Assembly: GCA_902761145.1 (NCBI GenBank)
Contig: CACWJA010000004.1
Location: 62,001 to 126,000, forward strand
From: an uncultured bacterium
GTDB taxonomy: Bacteria; Patescibacteriota; Saccharimonadia; Saccharimonadales; Saccharimonadaceae
Direction: 5' to 3'
DNA length: 64,000 nucleotides
The notes under the pieces were generated by a model. It was not told the origin of the DNA, did no database searches, and saw only the letters and a program-made list of their open reading frames with translations. This document shows positions 27,153-34,907 of this stretch, piece by piece; the stretch's first letter is position 1; every line of letters starts with the position of its first letter. The position numbers and the translations under genes were made by a program.

Positions 27153-27298
27153 CCATTACATGATTTGCCGTATTTCGGAAGCTACGCTTTGGTGCAATCG
27201 AAGATTATACACCAAAGCTCCGCCCCTCCGGCGCCAAAACCGCACCTAAAGGTGGGTTTTGGCTTAATGTTCCTCAATACTGGCAAATCATATAATGG
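27153..27298 (+). repeat. Structured intergenic repeat, copy 1
   Basis: Closing stem: CCATTA(C)ATGATTTGCC (27153-27169) with GGCAAATCAT(A)TAATGG (27282-27298), continued by GTATT/AATAC, a TC/TC internal loop and GGAA/TTCC. Inside are three hairpins: CTTTGGTG/CACCAAAG (27187-27217), CGCC-CCTCC-GGCG (27221-27233) and CCAAAACC...GGTTTTGG (27234-27262). The conserved CTTAATGTTCCTCAATA follows. Copy 2 at 36181-36324 shares the loops but has an unrelated, equally complementary closing stem. Orientation is unproven; it lies 3' of pheT. Confidence 0.75.
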
Positions 27299-27350
27299 TG
27301 GTTTATTACTTCTCCGACAATTAATTGTAAAAAATAGTGTCAAAATGCTA

Positions 27351-27379
27351 TTGATTTATGTTTATTATTTTTATACAAT
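27351..27379 (+). promoter_or_regulatory. Promoter for surface protein 2
   Basis: TTGATT (27351-27356), a 17-nt spacer and TACAAT (27374-27379). The ~46-nt leader carries AGGAGG at 27419-27424 before the ATG at 27432. Confidence 0.55.
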
Positions 27380-27431
27380 ATTGTTATGGTAAAAAGGTGT
27401 GTTAACACTAGATAACAGAGGAGGTTGATGA

Positions 27432-29369
27432 ATGAGATATTTTTGTGCTTTGCATGATAAGGCAGTAAAGCAAGTAAATATGAATAAGCAATTAGATAAA
27501 GTGAAGCTGTTGTGCACCGCTGCTTATGCTGGTGTAGCTGCTATGGCTATATACGCATTATGCTTTATCTGCCCACCAGTACAGGATAACAACTCTCATG
27601 CTATTACGGGTACATCCGTAGCTTCTGATACCACCCTATCTATCTCTCTATCTGGCAGTGAATTACCGTTAGATATTACCCCTACTTCTGCTTCTGGTAC
27701 TTTTGCCAGTACTGCAGATGATGATACGAAAGCTAGCACTGCAGTAATACATGTAGCCACTAATAACATCACTGGCTACACCCTAGGCATTAAAGCTTCT
27801 AACCCAGTATCATCATCTGCAGACAAACTCATTAGTAATAACGAGAAATGTGAAAATACTCCTACTAGTACTAAATGTGCTATTAATTCTATATCATCCC
27901 CTACTTCTGCAGTAGATTATGCAGATAGTGATAATACTACACTTAACAACACCTGGGGCTATGCACCTAGTCATTACAACTCTACTCCTAATACTACTAT
28001 TACCACCACACAAGACCCTAATACCAATGAAGATATTACTACTACATCCATCATCAACTACTACCCCGCTCCAGTAAACGGAGATACCATAGCCACCACA
28101 GATGCACCCAACCAAGAAGACACTACAGCTAATGACGGTACTTTACTAACAGACGAATACACCATAGACTATGGCATGCGTATAGACTACACTCCCTATG
28201 CCGGTAACTACTCCACTAATTACAATAACCAATCCTATATCATCACTGCTGTAGGTAATCTAGTACCATACAGTGTCTCCTACAATGCTAACAAACCAGA
28301 ACAAGCACAAACAGACACTACAGTAGATAACATGCCTACAGCCCAAGCTGATAATGTACAAGGTGGAGATACTGTAGCAGTACCACTAAGCCAAAAAGTC
28401 CCCACCATAGGCACAGTAAACCCCACCACAGGAGACTACGAATATGCAGGCTATGTCTTTAATGGCTGGTGCACAGTGCAACCAGAAGAAGACCAAGTCA
28501 CTGGCTACCAGACTTGTCCAGACGACGCCAGAGTATTCCAACCAGGTGATAACTTTGGTATAGATCAGACAGTAGACAATACCCAGATACTCTATGCCGT
28601 ATGGGGCGCGCCTGCAAATGTAACCTTTGATAGTAATGGCCTAATCTTTGACGACACCACCACACCAGAACCCACTAATACACTACAATATATCCCCACA
28701 TATGAAGGTGGTATCATCACAGGAAATAGAACAAATACTATCTACACAGGTACCTATAAAACTCCAACCTTGCTCACCGCAGAAAACTATATCTTTAAAG
28801 GCTGGAGCACAGACCAGGATGCTGCAGAAGCCACCTATGCAGACGAACAATCCATCATAAACGACCCAACCTTGAACGCAAATGATGAGATTACCCTCTA
28901 TGCAATTTGGGCATACGCTACAGTGATTACTTTTAATGGTAATGGGGCAGATAGTGGTGTTATGGAACCTATCACTATAGAGGTAGGACAAACTCAGGCC
29001 CTACCATCTAGCACATTCACTAAGGCGAGCTACTATTTTGTTGGCTGGAATACGGCGGCAGATGGAAGCGGAATACCATATAAGAATCAAGACAATTACA
29101 TCGCCGCGGTTGGATCTAACAATGTCGTATTGTATGCCCAGTGGACAGACTGTGCGCCAAATCATATTTGTTACAATGATAATGGTGCTAATAGTCCTAC
29201 CTCTATGTCCGCCCAATCCGCCTCATCTAACACAGAAACCACCCTCTGGGCCTCCAACTACAAATATGACACCAATAATGACGGCCACAACGACTATGGC
29301 TTTGCAGGCTGGAGTGAAGATAAAGACGCTGCCATGGTCCTAACCAAACCATCACCACTGGAGACCTAA
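27432..29369 (+). CDS. Surface protein 2, N-terminal fragment (InlB-type repeats), frameshifted
   Basis: 645 aa, fragment of a gene that should run to 30178. An N-terminal hydrophobic segment (about residues 30-50, LLCTAAYAGVAAMAIYALCF) could be a signal anchor. A Thr/Asn/Ser-rich beta region follows, then several InlB B-repeats (Listeria-Bacteroides repeat): YIFKGWSTDQDAAEATY...ITLYAIW, VITFNGNGAD...YYFVGWNTAADGSG...VVLYAQW. Near 29330-29340 the frame that encodes GPNQTITTGDLSAEGMKLYAVW shifts, so the annotated frame ends in unrelated residues and a TAA. Neighbouring codons are A/C-rich except for one G/T-rich repeat (about 28915-29145). Confidence 0.75.
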   Translation: MRYFCALHDKAVKQVNMNKQLDKVKLLCTAAYAGVAAMAIYALCFICPPVQDNNSHAITGTSVASDTTLSISLSGSELPLDITPTSASGTFASTADDDTKASTAVIHVATNNITGYTLGIKASNPVSSSADKLISNNEKCENTPTSTKCAINSISSPTSAVDYADSDNTTLNNTWGYAPSHYNSTPNTTITTTQDPNTNEDITTTSIINYYPAPVNGDTIATTDAPNQEDTTANDGTLLTDEYTIDYGMRIDYTPYAGNYSTNYNNQSYIITAVGNLVPYSVSYNANKPEQAQTDTTVDNMPTAQADNVQGGDTVAVPLSQKVPTIGTVNPTTGDYEYAGYVFNGWCTVQPEEDQVTGYQTCPDDARVFQPGDNFGIDQTVDNTQILYAVWGAPANVTFDSNGLIFDDTTTPEPTNTLQYIPTYEGGIITGNRTNTIYTGTYKTPTLLTAENYIFKGWSTDQDAAEATYADEQSIINDPTLNANDEITLYAIWAYATVITFNGNGADSGVMEPITIEVGQTQALPSSTFTKASYYFVGWNTAADGSGIPYKNQDNYIAAVGSNNVVLYAQWTDCAPNHICYNDNGANSPTSMSAQSASSNTETTLWASNYKYDTNNDGHNDYGFAGWSEDKDAAMVLTKPSPLET

Positions 29370-29380
29370 GTGCAGAAGGA

Positions 29381-30178
29381 ATGAAGCTCTACGCCGTCTG
29401 GATAGCCCCACTAGAAAACACTTCCTTCCAAGACTTCACTTGTCCTACTAATGAAGATATGCCTATAGGCACCATTATAGCCCTAAAAGACAACCGAGAC
29501 AATGAAGTCTACACTGTAGCTAAGCTAGCAGATGGTAACTGCTGGATGACAGAGAACTTAAGACTAGACAACAATACCACTATTAACGCCACCAATACCA
29601 ACAACCCCATCAGCACCTTTACTGCCCTCAGCCCTTCTTCTGATAGTTGGTGCACAGACAATTCATCATCTTGCTTTAACCAAAGCTTACTAAACACCAA
29701 CAACATTGCTAACACTGTCTCACCAATGACCGGAACAAATGCCAACATCTATTCCTATAGCAACTACTACAACTGGTACTCTGCTACAGCTGGTAATGGT
29801 ACTAGAAGTATATCCTCCGGTACAGTAGCTGGCGACATCTGCCCAGCTGGCTGGCACTTGCCGTATGGCGGCAATACGACTAGCGAAAAAGGCGGGAACA
29901 CTAGTGGTGGATTCTATTACCTTAACCAGCAAATGGGTGGCAATACATCTGCCACAGGCTCCAACAACTGGCGCTCCTTCCCAAATAACTTCGTTTATTC
30001 CGGCTACTGGATCGGTTCGTCGGCGTATAGTCGTGGTTACAACGGCCGCTATTGGTCGTCTACTGCGCTCAATACGTACCTCGCTTACTACCTATACTTC
30101 GACAGTAGCAGCGTGGCTCCCACGGATAGCGACCGTAAGGGCGACGGGCTCTCTGTACGCTGTGTAGTATCGCAGTAG
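29381..30178 (+). CDS. Surface protein 2, C-terminal FISUMP fragment
   Basis: 265 aa as an isolated frame; its coding similarity extends upstream to about 29333, so the ATG at 29381 is probably internal to the original gene. Completes the last InlB repeat (MKLYAVW) and carries a full FISUMP domain: ALKDNRDNEVYTVAKLADGNCWMTENLRLDN, ICPAGWHLP, YWSST and GLSVRCVVSQ at the end. The last ~180 nt are more GC-rich than the rest. No RBS at this ATG, so without frame correction it may not be translated. Confidence 0.7.
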   Translation: MKLYAVWIAPLENTSFQDFTCPTNEDMPIGTIIALKDNRDNEVYTVAKLADGNCWMTENLRLDNNTTINATNTNNPISTFTALSPSSDSWCTDNSSSCFNQSLLNTNNIANTVSPMTGTNANIYSYSNYYNWYSATAGNGTRSISSGTVAGDICPAGWHLPYGGNTTSEKGGNTSGGFYYLNQQMGGNTSATGSNNWRSFPNNFVYSGYWIGSSAYSRGYNGRYWSSTALNTYLAYYLYFDSSSVAPTDSDRKGDGLSVRCVVSQ

Positions 30179-30226
30179 CGGGTCGGTTTAGGGTTCCTCC
30201 CTTTCCGAGCCCCGGAAACGCAAAAA

Positions 30227-30280
30227 TGGATTTTCGTTCCCCTTGGCTTTAAGCCAAGGCGGAATGGAGATCCAGTTTTT
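30227..30280 (+). terminator. Large terminator-like hairpin after surface protein 2
   Basis: TGGAT/ATCCA, TTCC/GGAA and a 9-bp CCTTGGCTT/AAGCCAAGG stack around a single T (30227-30274), followed by GTTTTT. Confidence 0.7.
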
Positions 30281-30527
30281 GCCAGATTTGTCATGACCCT
30301 ACGGGCATGACAAGTCCAGAGCCAAAAAAGTTTTCCACAAGCAATAGGCGTGGATGGTGGGCGAAGTATTGTTAGTATGGGCAGGAAATGGTGGAGAGGT
30401 GCATTTCTGGGCTTGATTTTGCCGTAACAGGGGACATAACAAGCTTATGGAGGAAATAGCGTAAGTGTACTAAGGTTGTATGGATTGATATGGAGTGATG
30501 AAAAGATTTGCAGAAGTGTGATGTTTA

Positions 30528-30536
30528 TGCTAATAT
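30528..30536 (+). promoter_or_regulatory. Extended -10, leaderless-type, of ftsE
   Basis: TGC then TAATAT (30531-30536), ending 6 nt before the ATG at 30543. No SD. Confidence 0.55.
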
Positions 30537-30542
30537 GGTAGT

Positions 30543-31313
30543 ATGATATTGCTGGATAGTGTAACCAAAATATATCCGGGCGATGAGGAGCCGGCGCTAG
30601 ATGATGTGTCATTGCATATAGAGCCGAATGAGTTCGTATTCTTGGTGGGGAAATCTGGTGCTGGAAAATCTACATTGATGAAGATGATCACCAAAGAAGA
30701 GACGCCAGATAGTGGTAAGATAGTAATAGGCGGAATAGATCTGGACTACGTAAAAAAACGTCATATACCAGGATATCGGCGGCGATTAGGAGTGGTGTTC
30801 CAAGATTTTAAGCTGTTGCCGCGGCGGACAGTGTATGAAAACGTGGCTTTTGCATTAGAAATAGCTGGGATGAGTGGCAAAGACATACGTAAGACTGTAC
30901 CGAAGGTGCTGGAGCTGGTAGACTTATCATCGCAGGCGAAGAAATTCCCAGCTCAATTATCTGGTGGGCAAAAACAGCGGGTGGCGATAGCTAGGAGTGT
31001 AGCCAGGCAACCGAAGATACTGATAGCAGACGAGCCGACGGCAAACTTAGATAAGCTTACTACTGGCGAGATAATAGATCTGCTAAAGAAGATTAATGAT
31101 TTTGGCACTACTATACTAGTAACTACTCATAATGAAGGTATAGTAAATAACCTGCAAAAGCGTGTGATTACTTTGAAGGATGGCAGAATAATAAACGATC
31201 AGAAAAATAATGGCATATACAAGCTAGATGACACGCCAGTGGAGCGACCATCGGTGCGGGTGGTGCAGACTCCAGGGCATGCATTAAAGAGGAGAAGAAG
31301 GGTGGTAATGTAA
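30543..31313 (+). CDS. ftsE: Cell-division ABC transporter ATPase FtsE
   Basis: ATPase partner of FtsX; the complex gates peptidoglycan hydrolases at the septum. Walker A GKSGAGKST (about 37-45), Q-loop VFQDFKLLP, signature LSGGQKQR, Walker B ILIADEP and the H-loop TTHNE are all intact. A basic tail (about residues 225-256) extends beyond the usual ~220 aa. The stop overlaps the ftsX start. Followed by ftsX and a CHAP hydrolase, the expected functional trio. Confidence 0.93.
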   Translation: MILLDSVTKIYPGDEEPALDDVSLHIEPNEFVFLVGKSGAGKSTLMKMITKEETPDSGKIVIGGIDLDYVKKRHIPGYRRRLGVVFQDFKLLPRRTVYENVAFALEIAGMSGKDIRKTVPKVLELVDLSSQAKKFPAQLSGGQKQRVAIARSVARQPKILIADEPTANLDKLTTGEIIDLLKKINDFGTTILVTTHNEGIVNNLQKRVITLKDGRIINDQKNNGIYKLDDTPVERPSVRVVQTPGHALKRRRRVVM

Positions 31314-32425
31314 TGGCAGAAGAAGAGGATAAAGGCAATATTAAAAATAGTATTGAAGAAAATGGTGCAAATGATGCCGAAAAAAATACAGTAAAAAATG
31401 CGATAAAGAGTGTAAGCAATAAGAAGTTGAAGAGGGTATCGAAAAAAAGCCTAAAAACTATGCGCAAGAATAGGCGGCGGCATCCTGTGCGTAACAAGGT
31501 GAGGGTGGTGAAGTATGGTACAAGTGGTTTTGTGCGGAATATTTGGCTGTCTACTGCAGCGACGGCTGTGATGTGTATTACGCTAATAATACTGTTTGTG
31601 ACAATAGTGGCTAGTGTGATACTTACTAGTACTGCGCAACTGATGAAGGATAAGATAGATATAACGGTGTATCTAAAACCAAATACGCCAGTGGAGACTT
31701 TGGATGAGCTAAACCGTATAATATCTGCTGATAAAAATATTAAAAGCGTAGAAATATCTACATCTGAGGATGAATATAAGAAATTTTTGGAAGAGAATGC
31801 AGATAGTGATGATGTGTTAAATGTACTAGATGAAGAAATGGAAGAAATAATGATCGGCAAAATGCAGGCGACGATGCGAATAAAAGTGTACGACGTAGAT
31901 AATCTAGATAGTGTGAAAAAGATAGTGGAGGAAAATGAGCTGTTCGTAAAATATGTAGATAAAGATAAAGTCCCAACTTATGATGTAAACAAAGCAGAAA
32001 TAGCTACTATCACGTCGTGGGCGCAGATAGCTAGGACGGGCGGAATAATACTCGCGGCGGTATTCCTTGTAATATCCGTATTAATAATATTTAGTACGAT
32101 AAGGATGGCGATATTTTCTAGGCGAGAAGAGATATATATGATGAAGCTAGTGGGTGCGGAGAAGAGCTTTATCCGTGGACCTTTCTTGATAGAGGCAGAG
32201 ATGTGTGGGATGATATCCGGGCTACTGGCTGCTACGGTGAGCTATTTTGGCTTTATGGTGTTAGCTCCAAAGTTAGAGGGGTATGGTATAGATGTAAGTA
32301 ATATTACAGAGATATTAGAATCTAACAAGCTGATACTGGTGTACTTAATCTTTATGGCGGCAGGGATAGTGATAGGTAGAGTATCGGCGAGACTTGCGAT
32401 ATCGAAATATTTGCACAAGACATAA
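31313..32425 (+). CDS. ftsX: Cell-division permease-like protein FtsX
   Basis: 370 aa. A charged cytoplasmic N-terminus of about 75 residues, longer than in most FtsX, precedes membrane helix 1 (about 85-108). The extracellular domain (about 110-235) contains DKIDITVYLKPNTP, the typical FtsX start, and would contact the hydrolase. Three further helices close the protein. The start overlaps the ftsE stop (TAATG). FtsEX has no transport role; it transmits ATP hydrolysis to an extracellular hydrolase, here presumably the product of 32447-33628. Confidence 0.92.
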   Translation: MAEEEDKGNIKNSIEENGANDAEKNTVKNAIKSVSNKKLKRVSKKSLKTMRKNRRRHPVRNKVRVVKYGTSGFVRNIWLSTAATAVMCITLIILFVTIVASVILTSTAQLMKDKIDITVYLKPNTPVETLDELNRIISADKNIKSVEISTSEDEYKKFLEENADSDDVLNVLDEEMEEIMIGKMQATMRIKVYDVDNLDSVKKIVEENELFVKYVDKDKVPTYDVNKAEIATITSWAQIARTGGIILAAVFLVISVLIIFSTIRMAIFSRREEIYMMKLVGAEKSFIRGPFLIEAEMCGMISGLLAATVSYFGFMVLAPKLEGYGIDVSNITEILESNKLILVYLIFMAAGIVIGRVSARLAISKYLHKT

Positions 32426-32431
32426 AACCCA

Positions 32432-32440
32432 TGATATAAT
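32432..32440 (+). promoter_or_regulatory. Extended -10, leaderless-type, of the CHAP hydrolase gene
   Basis: TGA then TATAAT (32435-32440), ending exactly 6 nt before the ATG at 32447. No SD. Confidence 0.6.
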
Positions 32441-32446
32441 GGTATT

Positions 32447-33628
32447 ATGGTAATACTTAAAAACAAAAAAGGAATTTTGACGATAACTGTTGTGGCGGTG
32501 TTGCTGGTAGTAACCGTGATTAACACTCTGGCCGTACGCATGGAAGCAAAGGGGCTGTCTAAAGCTTGTCAGAACTCAGCGGCGTGTATGGAAGCTGTGG
32601 CTAAGGAAGAAGAGGCAAACAAGAACGCTGCGGCTGCAGCGGAGTCTGCGGATGCTTTTCAAACGAAAGTAAATGAGCTGAGTGTAGACATTAGCAGTAA
32701 AGAGGCCGAAATCGCCGAGACAGAGGCCAATGTAGCGGCACTGAGACAACAGATTGCCGAGACAGAGGAGAAGCTTGGACAGGAGCAGGAGGCATTGGCT
32801 GAACTACTTGTAAATATGCATTTTGAATCTGATAGTGAGCCTATACGCATATTGGCTGGCGCTAGCTCTATATCTGACTTGGCCGAAAGGGCTGCGCGTG
32901 AAGAAGTAGTAAAACAGCAGATAAGCGCTACAGCCCAGGCCGTGAAAGATACGAAAACACAGTTAGAATCTGATAAGGCGGAGGTGGAGACGCTTCTGGC
33001 TCAGCAGCAGGCTACAAAACAGGCTTTGATGGAAAAACGTACAGAGCAGCAACACTTGGTGGAAAAATATAACGATGATGCCGAGGCATATGCCGAAGTA
33101 GCTAAAGCTGCACAGGAAGCACAGCGTGAAGCAGAGAAGGCTGAACAGGAGGCCCATCCTGAGCGATATAGAGGCACTGCCTATGTAGGAAATGGAACAA
33201 ATACATATCCTTGGCAGGCTGATTGTCCAGAACAACAAGATTTTTATGGTACAGTGATGGATGGTCACTATATAGGTGGATATGTATGCGAGTGTGTGAG
33301 CTATGCTGGATGGAAAGCGTATGAGGCGTACGGTATAGTGCTAGCCTGGGGAAATGCATATAACTGGGATAATCGTGCACGTGCGGCAGGATACGTAGTA
33401 GACAACACTCCAGAGGCTGGTAGCATAGGTCAATTAGATGGTGGTCCGTATGGACATGTATTTTGGGTAGAAAGCATAAACGGCGATGGGTCTATAAGCG
33501 TAACGGAATATAACAATTCGTATGCGACGTACTTGTACTCTGGTGATTCTCATTTTGGTGATTTTGGTGCTAGAACGATACCTGCGTCTGAAGTGTCGTA
33601 TTATAATTATATCCATCTTAAACAATAA
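32447..33628 (+). CDS. Secreted coiled-coil CHAP-domain peptidoglycan hydrolase (PcsB-like)
   Basis: 393 aa. N-terminal signal or anchor segment (ILTITVVAVLLVVTVINTLAV). Residues 35-235 form long coiled coils rich in Ala/Glu/Gln, as in the FtsX-interacting region of PcsB and CwlO. The C-terminal CHAP domain (about 255-393) shows the catalytic Cys in CECVSYAGWKAYEAYG and His in GHVFWVESI. Immediately after ftsEX, so probably the hydrolase activated by FtsEX in septum splitting. It has its own leaderless-type promoter in addition to possible operon transcription. Confidence 0.88.
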   Translation: MVILKNKKGILTITVVAVLLVVTVINTLAVRMEAKGLSKACQNSAACMEAVAKEEEANKNAAAAAESADAFQTKVNELSVDISSKEAEIAETEANVAALRQQIAETEEKLGQEQEALAELLVNMHFESDSEPIRILAGASSISDLAERAAREEVVKQQISATAQAVKDTKTQLESDKAEVETLLAQQQATKQALMEKRTEQQHLVEKYNDDAEAYAEVAKAAQEAQREAEKAEQEAHPERYRGTAYVGNGTNTYPWQADCPEQQDFYGTVMDGHYIGGYVCECVSYAGWKAYEAYGIVLAWGNAYNWDNRARAAGYVVDNTPEAGSIGQLDGGPYGHVFWVESINGDGSISVTEYNNSYATYLYSGDSHFGDFGARTIPASEVSYYNYIHLKQ

Positions 33629-33632
33629 TATA

Positions 33633-33641
33633 TGGTAAAAT
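33633..33641 (+). promoter_or_regulatory. Extended -10, leaderless-type, of the S41 protease gene
   Basis: TGG then TAAAAT (33636-33641), ending exactly 6 nt before the ATG at 33648. No SD. Confidence 0.55.
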
Positions 33642-33647
33642 AGATAC

Positions 33648-34847
33648 ATGAGCAAAAAAGTAGAGTGGAAGGAAAAAAAGACTAGCTTAGGCAGTGCCAT
33701 TATAATGTCTGTAGTGATGGCGGTAGTTGGCTGGATAGTTGGTATAAATTGGAGTCAGATTGCGCGAGAATGGGGGCCGTATTTGGGGATCAGTGATGAT
33801 AACGCTAGTTCTTCGATGGACTGGTCGGCTTTGAATGAAGTATATAATAAACTTGCTAGTACATATAATGGTGATGTGCCCACGGATGAAATAATAGAGG
33901 GCGCAAAGAAAGGGTTGGTCGCGTCGCTCGGTGACGTGTATACGGTATATATGGACAAGGAAGAAGCTGCGGATTTTTATGATGATTTACATGGTAATGT
34001 TGGCTCTGGCATAGGCGTAGAAATGGGACTACGTGATGGGTATGTGCGCGTGCTTCGCACTTTGCCTGATAACCCAGCACGTAAAGCTGGTATGCTGGCT
34101 GGCGATATAATATACAAGGTAAATGACGAAGAAGTATACGCTATGTCTGCTGATGAAATATCAAAGAAGATACGTGGTGAAGCTGGTACAGAAGTGAAAG
34201 TTAGCGTAGTACGAGATGGTGAAGAAAAGACTTTTACCATGAAGCGTGAGACTATTAATAATGTATCCGCATATGTAGATTATGATGGTAAGACTGCCAT
34301 AGTAACTGTGACTAGATTTGACGATAATACTGGCACTATGGTGCAGGGATTTGCTAATGAATTCGAGAAAAAGGGCGTAAAAAAGGTAATCTTGGATCTA
34401 CGTAATAACGGTGGTGGGTATGTGTCTGCTGCAAGAGATTTGCTAAGTCTGTGGTTGGATAATGAAGATATATTAATACAGAAGTCTAAACATCTGAAAA
34501 ACGAGACTACTACTAGCGCGTCTGGCAAGGCGATACTTAAAGACATGAAGACGGTGGTGCTTGTGAATAAATCCACTGCATCGGCGTCGGAGATAGTAGC
34601 GGGTGCGCTACAAGATTACAATAAGGCAAAAATCGTAGGTGAGACTACATATGGTAAGGGCGTAGTGCAAAATCTATATGAGCTGTCTGGTAATACCGTA
34701 TTAAAGGTGACTACGGCGGAGTGGTATACGCCAAAAGACCGATCGATCAATAAAACTGGTATTACTCCAGATATAGAAGTGGAGAGAAGTTATGAAGATA
34801 TTAATGCAATGCGTGACCCGCAGATGGACAAAGCAAAAAGTTTGTAA
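33648..34847 (+). CDS. S41-family C-terminal processing peptidase
   Basis: 399 aa, membrane-anchored protease. One N-terminal helix (about 13-33, GSAIIMSVVMAVVGWIVGI). PDZ domain (about 120-200: GSGIGVEMGLRDG, VLRTLPDNPARKAGMLAGDIIYKVND). The catalytic domain has DLRNNGGG, the Ser in KSTASASEIVAGAL and the Lys in ETTYGKGVVQ, forming the Ser/Lys dyad. It may trim secreted or membrane proteins and could act on the adjacent hydrolase (inference from position). Confidence 0.92.
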   Translation: MSKKVEWKEKKTSLGSAIIMSVVMAVVGWIVGINWSQIAREWGPYLGISDDNASSSMDWSALNEVYNKLASTYNGDVPTDEIIEGAKKGLVASLGDVYTVYMDKEEAADFYDDLHGNVGSGIGVEMGLRDGYVRVLRTLPDNPARKAGMLAGDIIYKVNDEEVYAMSADEISKKIRGEAGTEVKVSVVRDGEEKTFTMKRETINNVSAYVDYDGKTAIVTVTRFDDNTGTMVQGFANEFEKKGVKKVILDLRNNGGGYVSAARDLLSLWLDNEDILIQKSKHLKNETTTSASGKAILKDMKTVVLVNKSTASASEIVAGALQDYNKAKIVGETTYGKGVVQNLYELSGNTVLKVTTAEWYTPKDRSINKTGITPDIEVERSYEDINAMRDPQMDKAKSL

Positions 34848-34907
34848 TCTATTAGCAGTTGTGCAGGGGGTAGAAGAAGGACATTTGTTGCGATCGGGGG
34901 TGATATT

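Larger units (their letters stand above)
27070..27431 (+). other. Intergenic region with structured repeat and promoter
   Basis: 362 nt between pheT and surface protein 2. Contains the structured element at 27153-27298 and the promoter at 27351-27379. The open frame at 27141-27392 runs through the element and is not believed to be a gene. Confidence 0.6.
30179..30542 (+). other. Intergenic region with three hairpins
   Basis: TTCCG/CGGAA (30203-30217), a large stem (30227-30274) acting as terminator, and GTCATG(A)CCC/GGGCATGAC (30290-30311). The rest, about 30320-30525, shows no gene. Confidence 0.5.

Noticed and set aside
27141-27392. 83-aa protein-coding frame
   Set aside because: It runs straight through the structured repeat, has no RBS, and its composition follows the hairpins rather than codons.
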